A stretch of 64,000 nucleotides of DNA, from assembly GCA_009602725.1 (NCBI GenBank), contig WELB01000075.1, positions 160,032-224,031 of the forward strand, given 5' to 3'. The translations under genes were made by a program, and so were the position numbers. A model generated the notes under the pieces. The model did not search any database. It saw only the letters and a list, made by a program, of their open reading frames with translations, and was not told the origin of the DNA. Shown here in pieces: positions 1 through 10,050 of the stretch (position 1 is its first letter; each line of letters opens with the position of its first letter). This DNA comes from Spirogloea muscicola (lineage: Eukaryota > Streptophyta > Zygnematophyceae > Spirogloeales > Spirogloeaceae).

Positions 1-240
1 GAGGAGGGGGAGGCGGCGGTGACTGTGGCGGCGGTGGCGGCGAGGTGGGTGGCGGAGGTGGAGGGGGCGGCGGCTCGCTGGGAGGCGAGGGAGGAGGAGA
101 GTACTCCTGAGGTGATGGTGGCGGCGGCGGCGGCAGCGGGGGCGGCGGCGGCGGCGGCGGCGTCGACGGCGGGCATGCGCGTTCCGGGGGCCGCGAAGCC
201 CGCCGCGGCTCGCGGGCGTGGAGAGACCAGAAGACAAGCC
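1..240. repeat. GC-rich GGC/GGT triplet tract
   Basis: This is imprecise GGC/GGT/GAG triplet sequence that opens long low-complexity frames rich in Ala, Gly and Arg. Similar tracts sit at the 5' ends of the genes near 6.2, 30.7 and 41.1 kb, so it may mark a promoter or first exon. No conserved protein is seen in it. Confidence 0.6.
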
Positions 241-1657
241 GAGCGGGTAAATACTCTGTTGTATATCGCACCCCGGCAATCCTGCTCAAATAAAGCATAT
301 GACGGAGGCGCTCAGGCACGGCGCCCGTCTGACCAGCCAACGGTTGGGGAGCTGGTGCCCCTTGGCTGCGTCTCCGAAGTGCGCCTCGTCGCCTGCGGCA
401 ACTGCTCGACTTGAAGCATACAAGGATACTGTCATATCTGCTACGTAGATGACGACGTCCGGAGTAAAAGCATCCGTCAAAAGCTCATATTGCTGCCCGC
501 GCGCAGCTTGGTCCCAGTTTGCCGCCATAACCATACATCTCGGCACCGCTGCCGCAGCAGCCGTAGCGGCCGCCGGTTGCGCCGTGGGAAAAGGAGACGG
601 AGCGGCCGCCGGAGTCGGCCAACGCCGCAGTGAGCCGATGAGATGAGGCTCGCTGCCGCCCGCAGGCTCCTGCAGCTTGGCCCCGGGCCGCACGACCGGC
701 CGGATACTCTGATGGCGGGCCGGAGAGTGCGATGCTCGCCAATCCTCTAGCACTCCTGGGAGCTGTGTTCATGGAGCCGTGCCGAGCTTAGCAGCAGTGC
801 GTCGGCCTTGCCACTGTCGCGGCATTGCCTCCATGGCCACCTTAGCATCACGGGTGCCACAGCAAGCAATAGCTGCAAAGCCAAACCGCTGCACCATCCG
901 CTCGGAGAACAGTGACCCACCAGCTGCTGCACCAGGTGCTCCTTGCGCCTGCTGCAGAACCTTTGCTCGACCTGGACGAATTCCACGGAGGCACAAGGTA
1001 CTGAGTAGTGCTCCTGTATGTGACCCTCGTAGCAGCCCAAATGCAGTGGCCTGGAAGTATGACGTCTGGTCCATCTTCGGCAAGGATGTGTGATAACCTA
1101 TTGTACAATGTAGCTTAGACAACAGCTGTCTCCATGCACTATCAGCCATGTCTACAGATGTTCGTGTTGCCGTCTGTGACGCTGTTGAGCTGCCTTGAAG
1201 AGGCCCTAATTTTTTGCCTGCTATCCAGGTAGGGCTGGTTCAACGCTCTCGTTCGCGAGTTGCTCAGGCTGAAGCTTGCACTGCAGCTGGAATCGGCAAC
1301 TCCAACAAGCAGCAGGGGCAGTTGGCTAATAGTAAGAGCCAAAGGATACAGCTAGTCTTCATTGCTGGTGAAGGTACAGTAAATGATCCGGCACCCCTGG
1401 TAGTTTCGTTTCAATGACGACCATGACTATGCCATGACTGTGGTGCACAATTCAAGGCAGCACCCTGCCGTTGTAGTGGACTGCCATTTCAAGGAGTGGA
1501 CCATGTTGTGCTTTTCAAGCCAATGTGGCCTAACACAGTCTTGCTACTCAGCCTTACTGTGATATGTGGTGTTCCCCCATGGAGTGGTTCAGACCTAAAT
1601 CCGACCTAGGTCTTAAAGAGTGCCAAGCATCTGATGCTACTTCTGTTTCTGGTGCAG
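241..1657. other. Unassigned sequence upstream of the YaaW-family gene
   Basis: No frame gives a recognisable domain. A plus-strand frame from about 830 begins with a short Ala/Arg/Ser-rich stretch that could be an organelle-targeting peptide for the downstream gene. A minus-strand frame at 286-753 is open for 155 codons but resembles nothing I know. The first exons of the downstream gene should lie here, but I could not place them. Confidence 0.4.
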
Positions 1658-4239
1658 ACCAGGAGTCAGACTTACAGCGTGTGCTGCAGCTGGCTAGCTC
1701 TTCAGAGCTGCAGGAGCTTTGTGAGATTCTCTATGGCCGAAGGTATGCTCGGCATTCGGAAAAGATCACAAAGAATGTCAGTGCTTGAGTCACTTGCATG
1801 TGATCATTCACTCACCACGCTGATTGCCTCAAGGTCACTAGCTGCAGCAGGTGCCTCACTCTCAGATCGTCTCTGACTACAGCTTTTAGCTCATACTCAT
1901 CAAGCTCGGTGAACACATTCCCGCAGTTTACTGAGTCCCTTGCTGAAGTCCTTTGCTCCTGGCGATGGTTCATCTGAGGAGTCAGTCTTTGACTCATTGC
2001 GAGAAGGAGCCCAGAGTGAAGAAAGAAACTGCCTTTTGCAGCGCTTAGAAGCGCGCTTTCTATACCTTGCTGCTGATGCAAAGCTCACATTGAGGTCATT
2101 AACCAAACTCACAGCCATGTTACTGTTGCAAGTCTCTGTTGCCAACTGCTTGTGCCTTCGTCTTCAACATGAAATAATGTATCTAGGCTCAGGCGGGCTT
2201 GTTTATTGGTAAGACAACACAGGCAACTTTAGAAGCACTAAAGTACGATTTCGCACTGTTATACGGACTGTCTAGTGGGCGGAGACCAACATATCGGGAC
2301 GTCCTACTTCGGGTGAAGAGGAGATTGAGGGTCCACTGCTTGAGTACCTTGCCAACCTCTGATCTAGAAGCAGAGATCTTCCTGCACCTCCTTCAGGATT
2401 ACAAGAGGTCAGAGTGCACACCTCAATTTGCGCAGCTGGTGTCAGCACCAGAAACTACAGCAAAGAGAACAGTAATCACGTCGAAATATTGCGACTCTAC
2501 TTGCGAGCTTCTTAGGCAGCAAGAGGAGGCATTTTCTTCCACATAAACTGCACAAATTGTTTGGGTGGTTGCAGAGAAGTTGATTCTACAAGAGCTCCTC
2601 CTAGTACTGGAGAGGGCAAGAAATATGCCAACAAGACTGAGGCAGTGCAGGTTGACTGGTGGCCACAAAATCTACTTACATCAGTCCGACTGGGTGGAAA
2701 GGAGATAATGACCAGCATGTTGAAGGTAGGCCACAACAACTGTACCTGTGAGGACATCTTATAGCAAGACAGCCCTGGCGATATTTGTGATATACATTAC
2801 AGTCACTTGCTGACACCCAACTCGGAAGTTCATGTGGAGGGATTGTTGAATTTGTTGACACATGAGGCCTTGTCAACTATACATCTTGGCACTTTTCTGC
2901 TTTCGATGAGATTTACTGATCCTTATGGCCTTCATTCCAGGGTGGGAGTGCTCTGACAATGTCGGCAATGCAACAGCTGGTATTGGCACTTTCTGCTGCT
3001 TGACTCACACATCAGGACGGCTTCATTGCTCTTGAGCACCAGTGCAGAAATGTTGTCCACCATGCAAGCATTTTGTGCAGAAAAATTTTAAGCCCAGTAA
3101 TTGTATCTGCTGAGTTTGCATGTTTGCTAGTTATTTAGGCACCTGCTGCTCACTGGCAGGCTCTAAGGAACTTGACAGGAAAGCTTCTACTTGAACAAGC
3201 AAGATATCAAGTTGCTAAGGAGGCCTGCTTGAAGGTACTTTATACATTTCATTCTATTGTGCATTTTAAGGAAAGTGGGGCGCTAGTGAGGCATGTGCTT
3301 GGAGTAACATAGTTTGCCTCACACCGTCAAGGATATTCAATTTGAAAGACCAGGACAGTATCAGGAGTTGCTACCCTGTGCAGAATCGGCTCCTCCTTTC
3401 CTCATTGTGACATCCACCTGGCACCTCAGGGGGGCCGAGTGGTCGCTTGCAAGCTGGAGTCACGACTAGCATACCTCACTGCCCGCCAGGTATATGCTCA
3501 AGACCATCAATGTCTGTGAAGGTAGTATGCAGTCCCTTCTGTGTGTTGTGGTCCTTGTCATTACAGACAACACAAGGTATGCTGTGAATAAGACTGACTG
3601 TATGCTCACCTGCAACAGCTGCACGGTTGTGCCGTGCGGCTGCGGCATACCAAAGTCCACCGGGAGCTGCGGAGCTTCCATAAGGAAGTTGACACATCTT
3701 GCTGTGCTGTGCACTTTGCAGGGGCTTGCTGGTGCCGCTGGTCGATATGTAGCCCTTCGCTATGCCATGAACTTTCTTGGACCATTGTAAGAGCAGGAAC
3801 TTGCTCACAACTCTTATACCTTGAAGAAATTGGAAAGCGAAGGAATTCCACCCTTAACTGAGAACAGCTCATTGATATGCACATCAATGGCCTAACGAGT
3901 GGCTGGTTTCCTCTGTGCAGACTCTGGGGTACATTCCTGGCTGATGTAGTCCTCCAAGCAGTTGGGACGGATTATGCCCGTGTGGTGCGTGCCATATTCG
4001 CGCTTGCACAGGTGAGAGCAAGCTGTAGGCTGATGAGATGCTTCAAGTCAGTCTACATGCTTAAGAACTTCGTGGAAGGCAGCTGGTACTGTGCGACTGC
4101 TGCAGATACATGTACATTGTCATTCTATTTGCCTTAGGTAACGAGCGGTCTCATCGGTCTTCCTTGGCTGATGCTGGTGCAGATTCGACTAACACGGACC
4201 TATGGGTGGACCAAAGGGAGTGAAGGAATTGAACATTAG
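1658..4239 (+). CDS. YaaW/UPF0174-family protein, cyanobacterial type (5' end missing)
   Basis: Function is unknown. The family occurs in cyanobacteria and in bacteria such as E. coli (YaaW), and this copy resembles the cyanobacterial form, so a plastid location is an inference. Visible exons are 1658-1742, 1927-2094, 2276-2407, about 2941-3001, 3139-3234, 3430-3489, 3722-3786, 3921-4011 and 4183-4239 (stop TAG). Family blocks occur in the expected order: an N-terminal ELCEILYGR block, RFLYLAADAK-like and LEAEIFLHLLQ blocks, ARYQVAKEACLK, and a Gly/Ala-rich membrane-like segment followed by YARVVRAIFALAQ and the terminal IRLTRTYGW. Most joins are GT-AG and keep frame. One linker exon between 2407 and 2941 was not found, and the donor near 3001 is not an obvious GT. 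Start and targeting peptide are not located. Confidence 0.82.
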
Positions 4240-5653
4240 TGCAACAGACATCGAAGACATTTGGGGGTTGTGCTTCCCATCGTGGGCTAAATAGAGGGTT
4301 GTGTGGCAAAAGAGGCACTGAGCTACCTTAGTCTTGCCACTCCCTTGACTCTGGCATAGCTCAGCTCATATTGGTGGCTTGCACTAGGCAATGGAGGTAT
4401 ACTCGTGGTGCTGGGTGTCAAATACGTCAGAAGTTGAGCTGCATGCTGTATTTGTAAATTGCAGGCTGAAAGATCAGACCATAGAAGGTCAGCGCCTGCT
4501 CAGGTTCTAAAGTGTCAAACTGTATATGTGGGTTGCACGGGCATAGGTCAGGTTCAAAGGTCTGCGGAATGGAAGTATACACATAGTAGAGTATCCTCCA
4601 CTATGGCCATATATTATTGGATCTTTGAAGGCACCAATCAAATAGATTAGTTGATAAACTCGGCACCTTGCCGAGGTGGGCCGTCAAAGGGAGCGTCTGG
4701 TGAGACCGGCAGCATTATGCAGGATCTGGTCCATCATAAGCTGTTGCTCTAACAAACTCTAGGTCATGTGCTGTCTGCAATCACAGCCGTTGATCCTGTG
4801 GAGGAGCTTCATTTGCTCCTGAGGAGGAGCTGCAGTGTTTGCGAGCTCCCATTTTCCAGCTCGGCCATGCAGGTATCACATAAGGTCGTCCTTGTCATGG
4901 CAGCGCTCGCTCAGGGGCTCTGCACTTTCATGTCAGTTGTGCATAAGCTGCTGGCTCAGGCTTTTGCCATCGGCCTCACTACAGCAGCAGCGTGTCTAAG
5001 CTCAGGCTGCTGTCTCGCTGCTGTCAAGCTCTCCTACCCATTGTCGCGCAGCTGATACTTTCCATCGTCAGCTGCTTCTGCTGGCGCCATCATGCCCCTA
5101 TACCTTGGCAGTCCATGCCAGACCACTATCTTCCAGCTTTTGTCCCTCTGGAAATATCTCTTATATAGTAGAACATTCATGAGCTCCCACAAGAAAAAGT
5201 GGTTGCAAGGAGAACTTGGCTAGAGAAGAATGAGTGCTTGTAACATGATCTTCAGAGTGGACAATGGCCATGGAGGCCAGCCGGAGCCACAATTCAATCG
5301 TTGGGGCGTGACGCGCAGATGCAGGCCTCCGCACGAGAGATTACCATTGTAAGCAGCCGCGACCAGACGATGGCAAGAGGCGCCAAATGCCTGGTCCTGG
5401 ACAACGAGCACAGACGATCCACCATGACATTCCTGCGCTTTTGTACAGGTACCCTTAGACCCCAACGACTGTGGAATCGACGAGCTGCGACATTCTTGTC
5501 GGCTGGACGCCCTCAACCAAATTGCTTCCAGTGGACGAGCCAGCTAGCTTGGGCACACCGGGCGTGTCGTGAGGCCGGCCGCCTTGCCGGGTCCCGAGAG
5601 CGCCCATCACAAAGGAGCCACGGCGGCAAACGGGGTCTCTAACCATTAAACTT
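4240..5653. other. No assigned gene
   Basis: An exon-like frame at 4762-4869 has a TAG acceptor and GTATCA donor and encodes a 36-residue segment with two cysteines. A hydrophobic frame follows to about 5055. Neither matches a family I recognise, and no chain of exons could be built around them. Confidence 0.35.
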
Positions 5654-6030
5654 AGGGCCGGGTTACACCGTGTCGACCGCCGGGTCAAGGGGTGTCGCTG
5701 CCACGGAGGCCGAGGCCGCCTGCTCGTGCGGATGCGTTTTTGAATTCTCGTGTAATTGGAGGGGATGGTGCCAGCTGTCCCTTTTCGGGCCGGGCCGGGG
5801 GTGGGGGGGTCGTGGTCGGAATCCAGACCACCACGGGAGGTGGTCTGAATACCGGCTGCCAGCGTGGCAAACGCGCGCGTTTCTTCCTTGAACGCGCCCG
5901 AAAGGGGTCCTGGTCAGCGTCCGATGTGGCGCCTACGTGGCGGGCGGTCGCGACCGGGCGCCGGTCAGGCCATACAACGCGCGACGCGTACCCCTCGGCG
6001 CGACCGACCGCCCCGGTGTAACCCGGCCCT
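5654..6030. mobile_element. Foldback MITE, PIF/Harbinger (Tourist)-like
   Basis: A perfect 17-bp terminal inverted repeat, AGGGCCGGGTTACACCG, lies at 5654-5670 and in reverse complement at 6014-6030. The element is about 377 bp, non-coding and GC-rich. Its exact middle carries a second inverted repeat (CAGACCACC at 5824-5832, GGTGGTCTG at 5839-5847), and the outer sequence is loosely palindromic. The left flank reads TTA and the right TCA, close to the TTA/TAA target duplications of PIF/Harbinger elements, and the GGGCC terminus also fits. Superfamily is an inference from termini only. Only one copy is seen in this window. Confidence 0.75.
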
Positions 6031-6084
6031 CAGCTCTCGAGCAAAGTCTCCCAACCCTGTCCTGGCTGTGGGCTAACTGGGGCC

Positions 6085-6499
6085 CGAAACGTGCGCCCCT
6101 GAGATGACGGCAGGATAACGGCGAGAAGGGTAGAGAGGCTTCCTGGTCCGCCTGCCCGCGTGTCGCGCCGCACCCGGCGGCGGCGGCGGCGGCGGCGGCG
6201 GTAGCGGCGGCGGCGGCGGCGGGGAAGGCGGTGGCGAGAGCCAGCAAGGTCGGGGCCGGGCNGGCGGCGCGGGCCTACGACACCGCCGCGGCTGGCACGT
6301 CCGAGAGCGACAGCGAGCTCGGTGAGCGCTCCTCCGTGGCCCCCCCCGGCGCCGCCGCCGCCGCCGCCGCCGCCTGCCTGAGGGATGCCCGGGATACGCG
6401 GCGGCTTCGGCGCCGTCTCTGCCGGCGGCGGCAGCGCCGAGAGGGTCTAGGGCGCTCTTGCCGCGGATGCGGTCTTGGCTTCGGCTGCGAGGATTCAGC
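6085..6499. repeat. GC-rich (CGG)n promoter-like region
   Basis: It contains CGG-type tracts at about 6172-6232 and 6350-6373 and one ambiguous base at 6262. Long frames here are poly-Pro, poly-Ala or poly-Arg. It sits directly upstream of the small membrane-protein candidate and may be its promoter or 5' UTR. Confidence 0.6.
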
Positions 6500-6999
6500 A
6501 TGGCCAAGACGGCGGCAGCGGCGGTAGCGCTCGTCGCGGCCGTCTCCTGTGCATGGACTTGGTGTCGCGGCCGCGTTTCCGCGGCGAGGGCTTCGTCAAG
6601 TAAACGTAATCCGTCAAGTACATGGAACGCGCGACTAGCAGATCGGCGCTAAGCCAGCCGGCGTCGCAAGGAGTCCCGCATCACTAAACCACGGCGGTCA
6701 TGCCTGATTTGCTGCGGATCCCGCTCTAAATACCGAAACCTGGACCCGTGCTTGCAGAGAAGCGCCGGCGGCGACCGCGGGAGGGCAAGGGCCGGTGCAA
6801 CGGCGGCAGGGTCTCGCGCTTCTTTATCTTCCTCGTCGCCTTCTCGATCATCGCATGGGTGAGGCCCACGCTCTTGTGGGACTGCAAGTCTAGAGCGTGC
6901 TGGCCTTGCGTGAAGCCCCAGCGCTGACACAATGCGCTGTGTCTTCGTGGGCTTGTTGAGCAGATGTCGTACATGTTCCTCACCAAGGACGAGGAGTAG
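6500..6999 (+). CDS. Putative 78-residue membrane protein, three exons
   Basis: Exons 6500-6599, 6758-6858 and 6964-6999 join at GT-AG sites in frame (phase 1, then phase 0) and end at TAG. The product has an N-terminal hydrophobic segment (about residues 5-18), a strongly basic middle (KKRRRRPREGKGR) and a second hydrophobic segment (FFIFLVAFSIIAW) before a short acidic tail ending KDEE. This would suit a small endomembrane protein with two hydrophobic anchors. An in-frame ATG at 6458 could be the start instead. I do not recognise the family. Support is the splice-phase agreement and the membrane-protein pattern only. Confidence 0.42.
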
Positions 7000-7536
7000 G
7001 AGTCGGCGGCTGGGCTCGGTGCGCACAACTGGAGCTTGCAATTCTCACATGGTGCACAGGGACTTGCGGTGCCTCACTTAGGCGAGGCTGATGCCAAGGC
7101 TGGCTTCTCACGACCGCAGTGAGGCCTTGTCTTTGGCTGATGTCGAGTGGCATACGGCTCCCACGAGCCCCGGCAACTGCAGTAGGCGGTGCCTCTCAGA
7201 GCTGCCGCTTCAAGAGAAAGAAACCTTGTGCCTGTCACAGCTGCCGCTGCAAGACAAGCCAAAGCTGCGTGCCTCAGCAGCGCCTTTCAACATCACACTC
7301 ACTGTGCTTGTGTCATCACCATAACCTTGATGGCTGAGCAGGATGCTGCCATGTCACCCAGATCGACGGGTGCAGCCTGCAGTGCGGCAATTTGTTGCAG
7401 CGGCAGCGGCAAGTCCTGCAGGCAGCGGTACGTCGGCATCCCACTTGATCGAGACCACCACCGGCAAGCGCAGACCAGTGTGCAGTAATGAGCGCTGCAG
7501 CAACAGAAGGGACAGAGAGGGGAGGGCGGCAAGCGC
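7000..7536. other. Intergenic, no gene seen
   Basis: Several overlapping open frames occur on both strands but look like chance frames of GC-rich DNA. The region probably holds the 3' UTRs of the two flanking genes, which converge here. Confidence 0.4.
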
Positions 7537-8961
7537 TCATGGCGCTGCAGCTTCAGACCAGCCGGCGGCCGCACTCTGCAGGACAAACGTAGCAAGCGCG
7601 CGGATCTCGTCGTCGCTCAGGCGCGGCCCGAACGTGCACTGCCCGCGTGGTGCACAGGCCTCACCATAGCCCTATCACCCAATGCCCCACGGAGCCACGC
7701 CGCGGCCGACGTCAGTGATAGGGCCTCACGACTTGTCCTTGTTCTTACGTACTTGAGTCTCCGCAGCAAGATGTCATCAAGGGCCTCACCGGCATCCTGC
7801 CACGTCCAGAGTAGATGAGCGAGTAGACACTGTCCTCGCTATTTACACCATTCCTGCAGCTCATGTGGAGGTCCAGGCAGTGGCTTTGTGTATCAGTTGG
7901 GCACACTTCTGGTCTCTCCGAAGACAGTAAACAACTTCAATGTAGCGCACACATTCACATGCTTGCTGCACATATATTCCAGTTTGCAGTAAGTCGACCA
8001 TGATAAGTGATCAATCTGGACTCTCAATCATGCCATTGAGTGAGAGTCCAAGAGGGATCAGTGTTCAGAAATTGGTGATTGTTGATTCTTTTTGCTTAGA
8101 CAATGCATACAAGCTGTCAAATGCAAGTGTGCGAACCTCTCCAGGTCGCCCAGAGTGAGAGTGGCCTCCTGTGATGCAGATAGAAATACTCGTGGATCAG
8201 TGGCGAATGGAGGGCGTCAATGCACGTATTCAAGTCCATGCTGAAGTTGATCATGGATTGAGCAGCTTCCTGGGCTGTCAAGCCCCCATCCAACTTGCGA
8301 AGTCCCTATCTGGCTTAACAATTTGCTGAGGAGGACAACGTACCGACTGCAAAATGTTGCCACCACCGGCGTGGCACCCAACGCAAGACTTTTGGAATGA
8401 TTGCCCAGCCGCTGCCAAATCTGGCGCAGCGACAGCCGCCATGCTGGGCGCTGCACATGTTCCGTTGAGGTTCTGTCAGGGCGCCTGTGCTCTGCTAATG
8501 CTCCAGTTACAATCAGCTGATACACCTAGCCCGCACGTTGGACATGCATGGCATCCACTTTACGGCAACGCCTGAGTAGTGGACTCTGTATGCTACATGT
8601 CTTGCATTGCCTCGTGACCCTTACATCTGCTTAGATACAGCTGAAAGAAGTTGGCTTCCTCAGCATGAGCAATCCCAAGGTGTTGCTTGGCCAGAGAAGT
8701 GACATGATGTCTAGTTGAGTAAAAGCAAAGTTTAGCTGCTCATTGAGCAGCTCTCCAATTTCTGCACAAGATTCACGTGAACGACAAATGTATAACTTCT
8801 CTTAACAAACCTGCCAAAGGGCCGCCAAGTGCGAGGGCGGCGGCTGCAGCTGCCAGGCTGAGCAGGTACGTCATCAGAGAGTTGGCAATGGAGGCGCTCC
8901 ACAAGTGCTCCTTGTGCAGGGCTCCTGTGAGCCACGGCCTCAGCACATTGCTTTCATTCAT
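7537..8961 (-). CDS. Cytochrome c6A (5' exon incomplete)
   Basis: This is a thylakoid-lumen class I c-type cytochrome of the c6A branch, found only in plants and green algae. Its role is unsettled; redox sensing or thiol oxidation has been proposed, and it does not replace cytochrome c6. Exons in transcript order are about 8961-8811, 8450-8344, 8168-8137 (32 nt), 7853-7790 and 7671-7537 (stop TGA). All have GT-AG borders and the phases agree. Visible are the haem motif CVGCH in an AGQSFQKSCVGCHAGGG context, the axial methionine in GRGRMPGYG, and the c6A hallmark loop insertion CAPRGQCTFGPRLSDDEI with its two cysteines. A hydrophobic [17 protein letters not shown] stretch followed by AVAAP before the mature start fits a lumen-targeting signal. 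The chloroplast-targeting part probably lies in an unplaced exon above 8961. Confidence 0.93.
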
Positions 8962-9715
8962 GACTCAAAGACCAAACGTCGCTGACGCAACAGTGAGCCA
9001 AGGACATAGCAGCCAAAGAGGCACATTTGAGAAATCCATTAGGCTCAGATTAGTGTCTTATTGTGGAGGCGAAGTTAGGTGGTTCTGGGATCAGCATTTG
9101 AGTATAGCTAGCTCATAGTGCAATGTCCAGCCGCCAGTAAGGAGCGTGCAGACTGTACCCAAGGGCCGGCGCAACAGTGACTGCAACGTTGGCAACGGTG
9201 ACAGCGGCTCCAGCCGCCAACTCTTACACTGTGCAAGCCTGCAGTGCCCACTGGCCCGCACGTCTGCAAGCTGCCGCTGACAGCAAGCGTGGTACTGCGG
9301 CTCAGCACCTGCGGCAGCGGGCTTTGACGGTCAAGACATCGATGGCAGCGGAGGCCCGCAGCCAGCCCAATTGCGCACGTATTGGGCTGCACCCAATTGG
9401 TGCTGTGGTCGCTGCGGTCCGTTGTAGCTGCCGCTGCAGATCGGCGGCGGGCCGCCAGGCCGCTTCGCCAGCGCGAGGGACGAGGCCGACGACTCCATGG
9501 CCGCGCTGCAGCACAACTCCTGAGCGTTCCCAATGCTTCAGCTGCTCAAGTCGCTACTGGCCTCTCGCCGTCTCGCCGCTATCGTCTCACGTGGTCGCAC
9601 GTAGTCGATGTTCCAGGCTGAAGCTAGGCGGCAACTGAGAACAGTGGCGTTAGCACGGCCCTACCTTTGGAGATGGGAGGCTGGCCCACAAGACGTGAGC
9701 CCAATGAAGCGAGAG
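8962..9715. other. Unassigned region upstream of cytochrome c6A
   Basis: Between 9108 and 9640, GC-rich frames are open on both strands. The minus-strand frames are rich in Ser, Arg and Ala, so one could be the c6A chloroplast-targeting exon. No splice join could be demonstrated. Confidence 0.3.
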
Positions 9716-9795
9716 AGATGGCGCGCGGTGCGCATGAAGTAAAAGGGAGGCCGATTCAAGCCAATACATTGTTCAGGCAAGAGCTAGCCCAATTA
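9716..9795 (+). repeat. Dispersed repeat D, copy 1
   Basis: A segment of about 80 bp contains GCGCATGAA, a GAGGCC core and AATACATTGTTCAGGCA. Related copies lie at about 25186-25245 (+), 25432-25490 (+), 27180-27262 (-) and 40752-40830 (+). It has no coding potential and is probably the end of a larger transposable element. Confidence 0.7.
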
Positions 9796-10050
9796 AACTG
9801 GGCTGCATGAAACGAAGCCTTCAATGGAATGTCCGGAAGCTGTGCAATCGTTTCTGCCGTTCGCCAACCAATTTTTTATTTTTATTTTTTTTTTATTTTT
9901 ACGTATTTATTGCTGCAACGCTGTCCATGTTCACTTGCCCAAGTCGGACTCGTCCTAGTAGGACTGCGCTACGATCGGCAACAGCTTGAGCAGCCGACGG
10001 CCATGGCCCGGAGGTGACGCCCAGGTGGGCGCCCGCGGCACGGAGCCGCC

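Noticed and set aside
286-753. A 155-codon minus-strand open frame near the left edge
   Set aside because: Composition shifts along the frame, no domain is seen, and it overlaps other equally open frames in GC-rich DNA.
6073-6507. A 144-codon minus-strand frame rich in proline and arginine
   Set aside because: It is a translation of the CGG tracts and has no non-repetitive conserved part.
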